Assembly (NCBI RefSeq): GCF_900089495.1
Contig: NZ_LT605203.1
Span: 669,501-733,500 of the forward strand
Length of the DNA: 64,000 bases
Reading direction: 5' to 3'
DNA from: Thiomonas sp. X19
GTDB lineage: Bacteria > Pseudomonadota > Gammaproteobacteria > Burkholderiales > Burkholderiaceae_C
Shown here: in pieces, positions 52,370-61,950 of the stretch
Layout: the number at the start of each line of letters is the position of its first letter
How positions within the stretch are numbered: the stretch's first letter is position 1
Made by a program: the position numbers and the translations under genes
The notes under the pieces: generated by a model
What the model was told of the DNA's origin: nothing
The model's database searches: none
Seen by the model: only the letters and a program-made list of their open reading frames with translations

Positions 52370-54358
52370 TCAATCGCCCCCCAGCAGGGCATCCTCGGCC
52401 AGGGCCAGGGCTTCGGGTGAGCCCGAGAGCACGATGGTGTCGCCGGCGGCCAGCACCAGTTCGGGCTCGGCTTGCAGCACATGGCCATCGGCGCGGTGCA
52501 CCTGCGCCACATGGGCGCCGTGGAGGTTGAGCGTGGCCAGGCTGGAGCCCACGGCCAGCGCCCCGGTGGGCAGGGTGAGGGGCTGCAGCCGCGCCTGTTC
52601 GCGCTGCTCCACCGTGCTGCCGGGGTCGTCGATGCCGTGGAAATAATCGCGCAGCAGGCCGTAGCGTTCGGCCCGCGCCGCGCGCAGCCGGGCGAGCACG
52701 CGCGGCAGCGGCACGCCCACCACGGCCATGGTCTGCGAGGCCAGCATCAGCGCGCCTTCCAGCACCTCGGGCACGACCTCGGTGGCGCCGGCGGCGCGCA
52801 GCTCGTCCAGGCCCGAGTCGTCGCGCGTGCGCACGATCACCGGCACCTGCGGCGCATGTGCGCGCACCAGTTGCAGCACGCGCAGCGCCGAGCGCTTGTC
52901 CACATAGGTGATGGCCACGGCGCTGGCGCGCGTGAGGCCGGCCACCTGCAGGCTGGCCAGGCGCGCGGCGTCGCCGAAGACCACGTTGCGCCCGGTGGCG
53001 CGGGTCTTGGCGACGCGGTCGGGGTCGAGGTCGAGCGCGACATAGGGAATGGCTTCCTCCTGCAGCAACTGCGCCAGGTTCTGGCCGCAGCGCCCGTAGC
53101 CGCAGATGACGACGTGGCGCTGGGTCTTGATGGTCTTGCGGGCGATGTCGGTGAGCTGCAGCGAAGCCAGCATCCATTCATTCGCCACCAGCTTGAGCAC
53201 GATGGCGTCGATGTGCTGCGCCAGAAACGGCGCGGCCAGCATCGACAACACCGCCGCCGCCAGCACCGGACTCAGCAACTGCGGTGGCAGCAGACGATGC
53301 GATGCCGCCAGATTCAGCAGCACGATGCCGAACTCTCCGGCCGGCGCCAACCACAGCGCGGTGCGCAGCGACAGCCCCGGCGGGGTGGCGCGCCACTGCT
53401 CCACCGCGAACACCACGGCCGTCTTGGCCAGCAGCGGCAGCAGCGCCAGCAGCAGCACCCCCCACCATTGCGCCAGGACGAGGCGCCAGTCCAGCAGCAT
53501 GCCGATGGTGATGAAGAACAGCCCGAGCAGCACGTCGCGGAACGGGCGGATGTCGGCCTCCACCTGATGGCGGAATTCGGTTTCGGCAATCAGCATGCCG
53601 GCGAGAAAAGCCCCCAGCGCCAGCGACAGCCCGGCCAGTTGCGTCAGCCAGGCCAGCCCCAGCGTGATGAGCAGCAGGTTGAGCATGAACAGCTCGTCCG
53701 ACTTGCGCCGCACCACCAGCTTGAGCCAGGGCCGCAGCAGGCGCCCGCCGGCCAGCAGAATCACGCCCAGCGCCACCGCTGCCTTCAACGCCGCCCAGCC
53801 CAGGGTCATGGGCAGATGGCTGCCGGACGTGGCCAGCGCCGGAATGATCACCAGCAGCGGCACCACCGCCAGATCCTGGAACAGCAGCACCCCCATGATG
53901 TGCCGCCCATGTTCGGACTCCAGCTCCAGCCGGTCCGCCAGCAATTTCACGACGATGGCGGTGGACGACATCGCCATGGCCCCGCCCAGCACCACGCCAT
54001 AGCTCAGCGGCCGCGCCCACCAGCCCGGCGCCAGCCAACCCAGCAACACGCTGCCGGCCACCACCAGGGCGATGGTGGCGCCCACCTGCGCCGCGCCCAG
54101 GCCGAACACCAGGCTGCGCATGGCTTGAATCTTCGCCAGGCTGAACTCCAGGCCGATGGAAAACATCAGGAACACCACGCCGAATCCGGCCAGGTGCTGC
54201 ACCGTCGCCGGGTCACCTGCCAGCGCCAGCGCGTTCGGCCCGATGACCACCCCCACCGCCAGATAACCCAGCATGGCCGGAAGCTGGACATAGCGGAACA
54301 GCGCCACGCCGAGCACGGCGGCGACCAGGTAGAGCAGGGTGATTTCGAGACCGGTCAT
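52370..54358 (-). CDS. CPA2 cation/proton antiporter with TrkA domains (KefB/YbaL-like)
   Basis: A 662-residue monovalent cation/proton antiporter. Residues ~1-385 form 12-13 helices (LPAMLGYLAVGVVIGPNALA, LFQDLAVVPLL, GAFLAGMLIAETEFRHQVEA, IGMLLDW); ~405-530 is a TrkA-N NAD-binding domain (HVVICGYGRCGQNLAQLLQE); the C-terminus (~580-655) is a TrkA-C-like domain (LHGAHVAQVHRADG). KefB/KefC export potassium under electrophile stress, but no KefF/KefG partner gene is adjacent, so YbaL-like or other function is possible. The 184 bases between gabT and its stop show nothing supportable. Confidence 0.9.
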   Translation of the reverse strand: MTGLEITLLYLVAAVLGVALFRYVQLPAMLGYLAVGVVIGPNALALAGDPATVQHLAGFGVVFLMFSIGLEFSLAKIQAMRSLVFGLGAAQVGATIALVVAGSVLLGWLAPGWWARPLSYGVVLGGAMAMSSTAIVVKLLADRLELESEHGRHIMGVLLFQDLAVVPLLVIIPALATSGSHLPMTLGWAALKAAVALGVILLAGGRLLRPWLKLVVRRKSDELFMLNLLLITLGLAWLTQLAGLSLALGAFLAGMLIAETEFRHQVEADIRPFRDVLLGLFFITIGMLLDWRLVLAQWWGVLLLALLPLLAKTAVVFAVEQWRATPPGLSLRTALWLAPAGEFGIVLLNLAASHRLLPPQLLSPVLAAAVLSMLAAPFLAQHIDAIVLKLVANEWMLASLQLTDIARKTIKTQRHVVICGYGRCGQNLAQLLQEEAIPYVALDLDPDRVAKTRATGRNVVFGDAARLASLQVAGLTRASAVAITYVDKRSALRVLQLVRAHAPQVPVIVRTRDDSGLDELRAAGATEVVPEVLEGALMLASQTMAVVGVPLPRVLARLRAARAERYGLLRDYFHGIDDPGSTVEQREQARLQPLTLPTGALAVGSSLATLNLHGAHVAQVHRADGHVLQAEPELVLAAGDTIVLSGSPEALALAEDALLGGD

Positions 54359-54906
54359 GCGCTGGAGGAAGGCGTGCCCACACCGCTTGTGGATGGGGCG
54401 CTCATGTGTGCCGCGTGGCAGCGCCGCACCATGCGGCGCCAGTCATACGCGGTCACACGAGCATAAGGCATGCCTGCTTGAGCACCGCTGGGGACGGCAA
54501 GCCTCCGAGCCGTGTCGAGGCGGTGATGGAGTTTTCCAGAATGGGCGGCTGGGATGGGGCGGGGCACGGCGCTCCCCCTCCCGGCCTCCCCCACGATGTG
54601 GGGGAGGTGAGAACAACAGCGTTGCGCGGGCTTGAGGGATACCCCTCCCGGCTTCCTCCACAGGTGGTGGAGATCAGAACGGGGCTGGAGGCGCGTCCCT
54701 CCTGGCCTCTCCCTCAGGACCGCGAGATGAGAACGGCGCTACGCGAACTGGAGGGATGACCCACCCGGTGCATCTTCCATGGCAGTGGTGGCCGGCCCCT
54801 TCCCCATGCATGGGGAGGGGTTCGCAATGGTACGGACTGGGGAAATATCCATGGCCTTTGGCGCGTGGCAGGGCAGATGCGCGGCTTTGCCAGGGCCGCG
54901 CACCGC
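54359..54906. repeat. Non-coding gap filled with degenerate family B repeats
   Basis: 548 bases without a gene. At least three head-to-tail, increasingly degraded family B units are visible: 54571-54614 (arms CCTCCCCCAC/GTGGGGGAGG, ending TGAGAAC), ~54640-54681 (CCTCCCGGCTTCCTCCAC.., ending TCAGAAC) and ~54692-54733 (CCTCCTGGCCTCTCCCTC.., ending TGAGAAC). A palindrome CCTTCCCCATGCATGGGGAGG sits near 54800-54822. The units start about 60 bases apart. Confidence 0.65.
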
Positions 54907-55830
54907 TCACCCCGCCTCGGCGAACAGGCTCACCAATTGCCGCCGCAGCCAGATGTTGGCGGCGTCGCCCTGCACGCGGCGGTGCCAGAACACATGCGTG
55001 GTCAGGCGCGGCAGGCGGATCGGCGGTGTGAGCATCACCAGCCCGAAGGGCGCGGCGGCGCGTTCGGCCAGTTTGCGCGGCACCGTCACGAGCAAATCGG
55101 CCTGGCTGACGATGTACGGCACGGCGACGAAATGCGGCACGCTGGTGTGGGCGATGTTGCGCACCCCGGCACGGGTCAGTGCCTGCGCGATCTGGCCGTA
55201 GGGGCTGGCCGGGTTGTCCACCAGCAGGTGGCGCGCCGCCTTGAACGCTGCCAGCGGAATGCGGCCGCCGCTGAGTTCGCGCGCCAGCGGGTGCTGGCGC
55301 CGCAGCAGGGTGACGTAAGGCTGGCTGAACAGGCGCCGCTGCAGCAGGCCGGGGGCCATGTCCTCGAAGGCGCCGATGGCCAGGTCGATACGCCCGGCCG
55401 CCATCGCCTCGGCCAGGTTTTGCCCCCCGGCGCGCACGCTGCCAATGGCCAGCGCCGGGGCCACGCGGGCGCAATGCTCCAGCAGCGCAGGCATGAAATA
55501 GACCTCGCCCACGTCCGTCAGCGCCAGGGTGAAGCGCTGGCTGCTGCTGGCCGCGTCGAAGCGGGTGGGCTGGTTGACGGCCGCAGCCAGGCGCTGCAGC
55601 GCCTCGTCCAGCGGCGCGGCCAGCAGCAAAGCCAGCGGCGTGGCCTGCATGCCGCGCGGACCACGCACGAACAGGTCGTCGTCGAACTGCCGCCGCAGCC
55701 GCGCCAGCGCATTGCTGGTGGCCGGTTGCGACAGGCGCAGTGCCCGGGCCGCGGCCGAGACGCTGCCTTGCTGCAGGATTTCGCGCAGCACCAGCAGCAG
55801 GTTGAGGTCAAGATCGCGCAGTTGTCGCAT
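54907..55830 (-). CDS. LysR-family regulator, divergent from hmgA
   Basis: A 307-residue LysR regulator. The N-terminus [20 protein letters not shown] and [20 protein letters not shown] form the winged helix; the effector domain spans ~90-300 ([32 protein letters not shown]). [14 protein letters not shown] is the NodD/LinR-like subgroup. It is divergent from hmgA with a perfect palindrome eight bases upstream of its own start, so autoregulation and control of hmgA are likely. The effector is unknown; homogentisate is the obvious candidate. Confidence 0.9.
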   Translation of the reverse strand: MRQLRDLDLNLLLVLREILQQGSVSAAARALRLSQPATSNALARLRRQFDDDLFVRGPRGMQATPLALLLAAPLDEALQRLAAAVNQPTRFDAASSSQRFTLALTDVGEVYFMPALLEHCARVAPALAIGSVRAGGQNLAEAMAAGRIDLAIGAFEDMAPGLLQRRLFSQPYVTLLRRQHPLARELSGGRIPLAAFKAARHLLVDNPASPYGQIAQALTRAGVRNIAHTSVPHFVAVPYIVSQADLLVTVPRKLAERAAAPFGLVMLTPPIRLPRLTTHVFWHRRVQGDAANIWLRRQLVSLFAEAG

Positions 55831-55837
55831 GGCGGCT

Positions 55838-55860
55838 GTCCATTCATGGCGTGAATGGAC
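55838..55860. promoter_or_regulatory. LysR operator between the regulator and hmgA
   Basis: A perfect inverted repeat with 9-base arms GTCCATTCA and TGAATGGAC around TGGCG, containing the LysR T-N11-A core ATTCATGGCGTGAAT. It starts eight bases from the LysR gene start codon and 100 bases before the hmgA start, so bound protein would block its own gene. Confidence 0.75.
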
Positions 55861-55960
55861 ATTATTGATCCGATCGACAACGGAAATATCTACGATGACC
55901 GAGACGACGTGCGGTGCACGGCCTTGCCGCGCGCCAAGCCCGCCCATCCCGGAGATCAGC

Positions 55961-57301
55961 ATGCCAGTCCCATCCGCCGCGCAAGACGCCACGCATGTCG
56001 CCACCAACCCCGCCGCCGGCCTCTGCGGTTTCGGCAACCACTTCGCCACCGAGGCCGAGCCCGGCGCGCTGCCGCTGGGGCACAATTCGCCGCAGCGCGC
56101 GCCGCTGGGTCTGTATGCCGAACAGCTCTCGGGCACAGCCTTCACCGCGCCGCGCGCGGCCAACCGCCGCAGTTGGCTCTACCGCATTCGCCCCGCCGCC
56201 GTGCATGGCGATTTCACCTTGCTGCCGCCGTCGCTGTTCACCCATGCCTTCGGCGCAGCGCCAACCCCGCCGACGCAGTCGCGCTGGGACGCCTTGCCGC
56301 TGCCGACGCAGCCCACCGACTTCATCGACGGCCTCGTCACCTACGCCGGCAACGGCGGCCCGGATGCGCAGAGCGGCGTCGGCATCCACCTCTACGCCGC
56401 CAATGCCGACATGCGCGAGCGGTTTTTCTACGACGCCGATGGCGAGTTGCTGATCGTGCCGCAACAAGGGCGGCTGCGCATCGACACCGAACTCGGGCGG
56501 CTGGACATCGGGCCGCAGCAGATCGCGCTCATTCCGCGTGGCCTGCGCTTTCGCGTGGCACTGCCCGACGGCATGGCGCGCGGCTATGTCGCCGAGAACT
56601 TCGGCGCCCTCCTGCGCCTGCCCGAACTCGGCCCCATCGGCGCCAACGGCCTCGCCAATCCGCGCGACTTCATCACCCCGCATGCCGCTTACGAGGATGT
56701 CGACGGCATGTTCGAACTCGTCGCCAAATTCCAGGGCCGCTTGTGGCGTGCGCCCATCGACCACTCGCCGCTGGACGTGGTGGCCTGGCATGGCAACTAC
56801 ACCCCCTGCCAGTACGACTTGCGGCGCTTCAACACCATCGGCTCGATCAGCTACGACCACCCCGACCCCAGCATCTTCACCGTGCTCACCTCCCCCAGCG
56901 ACACGCCGGGCACGGCCAATCTGGATTTCGTCATCTTCCCGCCGCGCTGGCTGGTGGCCGAGAACACCTTCCGCCCGCCCTGGTTCCACCGCAACGTCGC
57001 CAGCGAATTCATGGGGCTGATCCATGGCGTGTACGACGCCAAGGCCGAAGGCTTCGTCCCCGGCGGCGCCTCGCTGCACAACTGCATGAGCGCCCACGGC
57101 CCCGACGCCGAAACCTTCACCCGCGCCAGCGCCGCCGACACCACCCAGCCGCACAAGGTGGCCGACACCATGGCCTTCATGTTCGAAACCCGCCAGGTCA
57201 TCCACCCCACCCCCTGGGCGCTGCAAACCCCGTTGTTGCAGCGCGGCTATGCCCAATGCTGGCAGGGTTTGAGCAAGCAGTTCAAGGCGGCTGGGGCGTG
57301 A
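55961..57301 (+). CDS. hmgA: Homogentisate 1,2-dioxygenase
   Basis: A 446-residue non-haem iron dioxygenase opening the ring of homogentisate to maleylacetoacetate in tyrosine/phenylalanine breakdown. Seen: [54 protein letters not shown] holding iron ligands and active-site residues, and [18 protein letters not shown] near the C-terminus. I chose ATG 55961 because GGAG lies six bases upstream; ATG 55895 is in frame but lacks a site. Fumarylacetoacetase and the isomerase are not next to it, so the pathway is dispersed. Confidence 0.95.
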   Translation: MPVPSAAQDATHVATNPAAGLCGFGNHFATEAEPGALPLGHNSPQRAPLGLYAEQLSGTAFTAPRAANRRSWLYRIRPAAVHGDFTLLPPSLFTHAFGAAPTPPTQSRWDALPLPTQPTDFIDGLVTYAGNGGPDAQSGVGIHLYAANADMRERFFYDADGELLIVPQQGRLRIDTELGRLDIGPQQIALIPRGLRFRVALPDGMARGYVAENFGALLRLPELGPIGANGLANPRDFITPHAAYEDVDGMFELVAKFQGRLWRAPIDHSPLDVVAWHGNYTPCQYDLRRFNTIGSISYDHPDPSIFTVLTSPSDTPGTANLDFVIFPPRWLVAENTFRPPWFHRNVASEFMGLIHGVYDAKAEGFVPGGASLHNCMSAHGPDAETFTRASAADTTQPHKVADTMAFMFETRQVIHPTPWALQTPLLQRGYAQCWQGLSKQFKAAGA

Positions 57302-57623
57302 GTCGGGTCGCCTTGGGGGCGGCGCGATGGAGCCTCGTTCAGCCTGTTTTGCCGCCGAGCAACGCGGCGATGCATGGGGCGCGATCGGGGCTTGCATGGC
57401 GGCAGGCAGCGGCGTAGAGTCGGATCAGGCTCACCACAAGAAGGAGGCGCCATTGCCCATGACCGAGGGAGTTCTCTGATCCAGCCACACGCTGCGGCGT
57501 GAAACCGCTCCCGCCCATGGGAGCAGAACCGTCAGGCACCGTTCAGACCTTGCGTCCGTCGGTGCCTTACTTTTTGGTGGGCCGCCTCGAAGGCGCGAGC
57601 GTCCCCTTCGTTGCCTTGAGAAC
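57302..57623. other. Non-coding gap between hmgA and the repeat-protein gene, with inverted repeats
   Basis: 322 bases without a supportable gene between two convergent genes. GGATCAG (near 57422) and CTGATCC (near 57477) could pair, CGCTCCCGCCCATGGGAGC (near 57507) is hairpin-like, and GCCGCCTCGAAGGCG (near 57582) can fold. No T-run terminator and no known riboswitch signature was found. Confidence 0.4.
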
Positions 57624-57632
57624 TCAAGGCAA
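57611..57632. terminator. Perfect palindrome over the stop codon of the repeat-protein gene
   Basis: Arms TTGCCTTGAG and CTCAAGGCAA with a two-base AA centre, 22 bases, overlapping the minus-strand stop codon at 57624-57626. It could act as a two-way terminator between convergent genes or as a protein site; there is no flanking T-run. Confidence 0.4.
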
Positions 57633-59333
57633 CCGGCTCGCCATCACCACCGTGCGCCAGCCGTTGTACTGCTGCCAGGCGGCGGTGACGCTGCCGGCGG
57701 CGTCCACCGCCAGGGCGGGGAAGCTGGCTTCCACCGTGGTGCGCGTGTCCGACAGCAGGGTTGCGGCGCCCCAGCGCGCGATGCTCGGGTCGTAGCGCGC
57801 GGCCTGCACCTGCATGCCGCGCGGGCCGTCCTGATACCAGGCGGCGGTGACGTTGCCGGCGCCGTCGGCCACCAGCACCGGGTTGCCGGCGCTGGCCTGT
57901 TTCGGGTCGTCCAACTGCGCCGGCGTGCTCCAGCGGCGCGTGGCGGCGTCGAAGCGGCTGGCGAGGATGGCGTAGCGCGCCTGCGCCGGGGCGGCCACAT
58001 CGGCCTGCTCCCACGCCAGGGTGATGTTGCCGGCGGCGTCGCTCACCAGCGCCGGGGCCAGGGCGGCGCCGCGGAAAGCGGGGCTTTGCATGAGCCTGAC
58101 TGGCGAAGCGGTGAGCGGCGCGTTGCGCTGCCCGGCGGCGAGCTGGCGCACGGCGATGCGCCGGAGCGCGCCACTGCCCTGCACCCAGGCGACCGCCGCC
58201 CCGCCTTGCGGGTTGCCGATCAGCACGGGGTTTTGCGCCCGCGCGCCGGCGGGGCTGAGTCGCCAGGGCCGTGTCCACGACCACGGGGTGCTGCCGGTGG
58301 CGCCATGCGCGGCATCGTCCGGCAACTGCGCCGCCACCATCACCGCCTCATGCCCGCGCGCACCCTGTTGCCACGCGGCGATGAAGCCGCCGTCCGCGCT
58401 CGCCACCACGACCGGGTTGTAGGCATTGCCGCCGCCGTGGTCCAGCGCCATGGCGGGCTGCCAATGCCCTGCCGAGACCCTGAAACCGCTGGCGAAAATG
58501 CCGGTGTGGTGGCCGTCGGGCTGCTGCCACACCACGGCCACATCACCCGCGGCATTCGCCGCCAGTTGCGGGTTGGTGGCGTTGCCCGACAACGCCGGGT
58601 TGTCGAGCCGAACCGGAGCCGACCCATCGCCGTCGGCTGCCAGGCGGCGGCCCTGGATGGTGTTGTGCCCCTGCAGAGCCTGGAACCACACGGCGGTGAC
58701 CTGTCCGTGCGCATCGGCCACCAGCGCCGGAATGTTGGCGGCGCCAGCCTCGGGGCCGCGCAGGTCGATGGCGACAGGCGCGCTCCAGAATTCGGTCGCT
58801 GGCGTGAAGCGGCTGAGCTCGATGGCGTTGCGCACGCCGTCGTTCTGGAACCAGGCCGCCGCTACGGTGCCGCTCGCGCCGCTCGCAAGCTGCACGCCGC
58901 TGGCCGGGCGGTCCGTCAGGCGGGCGGTGCGGGCGTCGTCGATTCCCGTGGGCGGTGTCCAGTCGCCGCAGGCCGTGGTGAAGCTGCTGCGCACGGGCAT
59001 GACGGGCAGGGCGCCGGGCGTGCGCGCGGCGCTGAAGTCCAGCGTGTAGCGGGTGCAACCGGCCAGTGGCGCGGCCGGCTCGAAGGTCGCGGTGTCGCCG
59101 CTGACTTTCAGCAGCCCCGTGACGACCGTGCCGATCGGTGTGCGCAACTGCAAGCGCCCCGGTGTGAGCGCCGCTGCGGCTTGCGCCGAGGCCAGACGCA
59201 CGCCGGGCTGCACGACACGATCGACCTGGGTGGCGCCGTCGGCCGGCATGCATTGCACGGCTCGCGTGCCGGCCAGCGCCAGCGGGGTGATGCCAAGGGT
59301 GAGGAGTGCGACGACAACATGGAGCTTGCGCAT
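57624..59333 (-). CDS. Secreted protein with eight short beta repeats
   Basis: A 569-residue exported protein of unknown function. A signal peptide (LHVVVALLTLGITPLALA) is followed by an Ig-like (Big_5/SbsA-type) segment at ~20-125 (GATQVDRVVQPGVRL; TATFEPAAPLAGCTRYTLDF). Then a unit ending in D..G.V.AAW.Q recurs eight times: VAAAWFQN, VTAVWFQA, VAVVWQQP, FIAAWQQG, AAVAWVQG, ITLAWEQA, VTAAWYQD, VTAAWQQY. Such repeats of about 50 residues suggest a beta-propeller-like fold. The ATG at 59333 (MRKLHVVV) fits the signal peptide; the longer frame from 59396 does not. No catalytic motif is seen. Confidence 0.8.
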   Translation of the reverse strand: MRKLHVVVALLTLGITPLALAGTRAVQCMPADGATQVDRVVQPGVRLASAQAAAALTPGRLQLRTPIGTVVTGLLKVSGDTATFEPAAPLAGCTRYTLDFSAARTPGALPVMPVRSSFTTACGDWTPPTGIDDARTARLTDRPASGVQLASGASGTVAAAWFQNDGVRNAIELSRFTPATEFWSAPVAIDLRGPEAGAANIPALVADAHGQVTAVWFQALQGHNTIQGRRLAADGDGSAPVRLDNPALSGNATNPQLAANAAGDVAVVWQQPDGHHTGIFASGFRVSAGHWQPAMALDHGGGNAYNPVVVASADGGFIAAWQQGARGHEAVMVAAQLPDDAAHGATGSTPWSWTRPWRLSPAGARAQNPVLIGNPQGGAAVAWVQGSGALRRIAVRQLAAGQRNAPLTASPVRLMQSPAFRGAALAPALVSDAAGNITLAWEQADVAAPAQARYAILASRFDAATRRWSTPAQLDDPKQASAGNPVLVADGAGNVTAAWYQDGPRGMQVQAARYDPSIARWGAATLLSDTRTTVEASFPALAVDAAGSVTAAWQQYNGWRTVVMASRLP

Positions 59334-59453
59334 GGCGGGGATGGCTGGATGGCGGTGTGGCACCGTTTGTAGCACCGGCCCGCAAGGCCTGCACAAGGCG
59401 GCGCAAGATGGCGTGCCATTGCGCAGGCCAGGCCGTTCCTCGGTGTTGGGGGA

Positions 59454-60818
59454 TCAGGCGCCAGGCTTTTCCATGTCGCCAAAGAACCGCTGGTAGGCGA
59501 CGAGGTAGGCCAGTTGAAACCCCGCCGCCACAATGAACGGCGCGGTCAACCAGCCCTGGTGCAGCATCAGGCCGGCGATGGCCGGGCCGATGGCGCGCGG
59601 CACCTGGATGGAGACGTTGTTCACCGTTGCCGCCAGGCCTTGGCGGTGCTGGCGCGTCAGCCCCATGGTCAGCGCCTGGCGCACTCCCAGCGTGCCTTGG
59701 TTGAAGGCGGCGCGCACTGCCCAGAACCCGGCCGCCAGGACAAACACCGGCATGAAGGGCGTGAGCACCATGAGCAGGAGCCCCGCCCCGCGCATGCCCA
59801 CGACCGTGCGCACCACGCCATAGCGCGGCACGAAGCGCTGGGCGAGTTGCGCGCCGACGGCGGCGAGGACGAAACTCGCCGCCAGCGCCGGGCCGATGGT
59901 GGCCGGGCCGTGGTCGAAGCGGCGCAGGAACCAATACGCCATCAGCGGCGCCACCAGGCCGATGCCCAGGCCGTTGAGCGAATTGGCCAGACCCAGGCGC
60001 CAGAGCATGCGGTTCTCTTCGGCGTGGGTGGCGGAGTGCCCGCGGCCCTGCGTCTTCTCCTCATGGGCCGCGGGCGTGTCCGGCGTTGCACTTGGGCCGT
60101 TGCCCTCCACGGCCTGGAACTCGGTGTCGGCATCCGGCATGGCCGTGGCCGATGCGGACAGCGGCGGTTTGGTCCGCGCCCGCTTCACATCCGGCGCACG
60201 CCAGATCAGCGCCAGGCCGATGGCCGAGCCCATCAGGGGCAGCACGAACAGCGGGCGATAGGCCAGCGCACCGGGCAGCAAACCGCCCCACAGCGCGGGC
60301 AGCCCGGCGAGCAGTGCGCCCAGCGCCATGCCGAAAAAGCCCAGCGTGGAATTCAGGCTGAACACGCGCGAGCGCTGCGCCGGCGCCAGATCCTGCGCCA
60401 GCCAGGCCTGTTCCAGCGGGCCGAAGGGACCGGCCGCGCCGTTGGCGCCACGGCCGAAGCCGCCGAGCACCGCGCCCAAGGTCAGCACCCAGGTGGCGCT
60501 GCTGGCCAGCGCCAACAGCGCGCTCAGGATGAGCACACCCTCGTACGCCAGCAGGAACTGTTTGCGCCCGAGCCGGTCGCTGGCCGGGCCGATCAGCAGG
60601 GTCAGCGCCACGCCGAGCAAGAGCCCGGCCGACAGCACCGCGCCGATGGCCGCCGCGCTCCAGTTCAGCGCGTGCAGGTAGAGGGAGAAGCCCACCACCA
60701 GCGCGCCCTGGCCGACGCTGCGGCCAAAGCGCGCCCCCATGACGAGCTTGACCGCCGCCGGCCAGGCTTCATCCGCGCGTCGCGCGGGGCTGGGCAGGCT
60801 TTCGGTGGACATGGACAT
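59454..60818 (-). CDS. MFS transporter
   Basis: A 454-residue major facilitator with 12 predicted helices in two halves. The loop-2 signature is GPASDRLGRKQFLLAYEG. A long hydrophilic linker (~215-270, Ala/Thr/Pro/Glu-rich) separates the halves, normal for the fold but longer than average. Conserved segments: GARFGRSVGQGALVVGFSLY, GFGRGANGAAGPFGPLEQAW and AATVNNVSIQVPRAIGPAIA. Substrate unknown; the pattern resembles drug or sugar-type exporters. The 241 bases beyond its start (60819-61059) show no gene. Confidence 0.85.
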   Translation of the reverse strand: MSMSTESLPSPARRADEAWPAAVKLVMGARFGRSVGQGALVVGFSLYLHALNWSAAAIGAVLSAGLLLGVALTLLIGPASDRLGRKQFLLAYEGVLILSALLALASSATWVLTLGAVLGGFGRGANGAAGPFGPLEQAWLAQDLAPAQRSRVFSLNSTLGFFGMALGALLAGLPALWGGLLPGALAYRPLFVLPLMGSAIGLALIWRAPDVKRARTKPPLSASATAMPDADTEFQAVEGNGPSATPDTPAAHEEKTQGRGHSATHAEENRMLWRLGLANSLNGLGIGLVAPLMAYWFLRRFDHGPATIGPALAASFVLAAVGAQLAQRFVPRYGVVRTVVGMRGAGLLLMVLTPFMPVFVLAAGFWAVRAAFNQGTLGVRQALTMGLTRQHRQGLAATVNNVSIQVPRAIGPAIAGLMLHQGWLTAPFIVAAGFQLAYLVAYQRFFGDMEKPGA

Positions 60819-61059
60819 CGCGGTGTGGCGAACAGTGCGGCGGGGCTTCGGTTTGACGCTTCAGGTGGACGTGATGCATGGACGTGATGAAGGGGGCGTC
60901 GGCGAGCGGTCAGCGGACGGATCGGCAGACTCGCTCCGCGCACCTGATCGGCGAACGAGGCCGCATGCGACCTCGCCGGACTGTCTCCGCGCAGGTTGCA
61001 GCGCGCGGCGTCACGGGGATTTGTTCAGCGTCGCCTCAGGGTCGCGTGGCGCGTCGCGC

Positions 61060-61704
61060 TCAGCGCAGCACCAGGGCCCTGGTGCCGTCGGTTCCCGACG
61101 CCGGAACCAGCGCGGCCAGGGTTGGCAGGGTGTGGGCCAGCGCGGCGGTTTTGGCCGGAGCCGGCGCGGCCATGTAGCGCTTGATCTGGGCGATGACCGC
61201 CGGCTTGTCCCAGTCTTCCGGGCCGAGGGTGCGGGCCACTTCGTGGCCCTGCTTGTCGATCAGGATGGTGGTGGGCGTGCCGAGAATGTCGAGCATGTCC
61301 AGCGCGTGGCTGGTGGGGTCAACGTAGATGGGCAGATGGTCGATGAAGTTGTCCTGGTAGAAACTTTTCACCGTGAAGATGCCGCCTTTGTCGATCGACA
61401 GCGGCACCACTTCGAAGTTCTTGCCGCCCAGCATGGATTGCAGCTTGTTCAGCGTGGGCATTTCATGCACGCAGGGCGGGCACCAGGTGGCCCAGATATT
61501 GAGCAGCACCACCTTGCCCTTGAAGTCCGCCAGGGTCATGGGCTTGCCTTGGGCGTTTTCGAACGTGACCTTGGCCAGCGGCAGCGGCTTGCCCGTGGGG
61601 TAGGGGGTGAAGGTGAAGCCGGCCGCAAAAGCCGGCGCCATGGGGACCAGGCAGGCCAGCGACAGGGCCGCAGCCGGCCGGGCGTGACGCAGGAAACGCA
61701 ACAT
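61060..61704 (-). CDS. TlpA/ResA-like periplasmic thioredoxin
   Basis: A 214-residue exported thiol-disulfide protein: signal peptide (AAALSLACLVPMAPAFAAG), then a thioredoxin fold with active site WCPPC (C75, C78) in LLNIWATWCPPCVHEMPTLN and the cis-proline loop ILGTPTTILIDKQG. TlpA/ResA proteins reduce apocytochromes or metal chaperones in the periplasm; no cytochrome maturation genes are adjacent, so the partner is unknown. A ~35-residue alanine-rich tail follows the fold. The ATG at 61704 was taken because the frame upstream is unlike coding sequence. Confidence 0.88.
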   Translation of the reverse strand: MLRFLRHARPAAALSLACLVPMAPAFAAGFTFTPYPTGKPLPLAKVTFENAQGKPMTLADFKGKVVLLNIWATWCPPCVHEMPTLNKLQSMLGGKNFEVVPLSIDKGGIFTVKSFYQDNFIDHLPIYVDPTSHALDMLDILGTPTTILIDKQGHEVARTLGPEDWDKPAVIAQIKRYMAAPAPAKTAALAHTLPTLAALVPASGTDGTRALVLR

Positions 61705-61950
61705 GAACGATCTCCGAATGATGGGTGCGAGTTGTGGGAAAAGCATGGCAGATCGCGCCGAACTGACCAATCTTAGGCAGGCCGGGCGGCAATGGTTGTA
61801 AGCAAAATCCCGCCCGCACGAGCCATGCGGATTGGAGCCGCCGGCCGGGGCTGAAAGTTCCCCTGGGCTTTGACTGCCGCAGGCCAGCGGCCCAAGGCGC
61901 GCAGGAGGCCGTACGGCGCACCCCACCCGACCCGATGGGCGCGGCCCGGC

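Noticed and set aside
52202..52420. A small plus-strand gene after gabT
   Set aside because: No ribosome binding site, no recognisable motif, and it runs into the opposite-strand antiporter gene.
54571..54822. A CRISPR array
   Set aside because: The repeated units are themselves palindromic and degenerate, the spacing is irregular, and there are no cas genes in the window.
57420..57560. A riboswitch downstream of hmgA
   Set aside because: I compared it by eye with glycine, TPP, cobalamin, SAM/SAH, c-di-GMP and guanidine patterns and found no conserved core.
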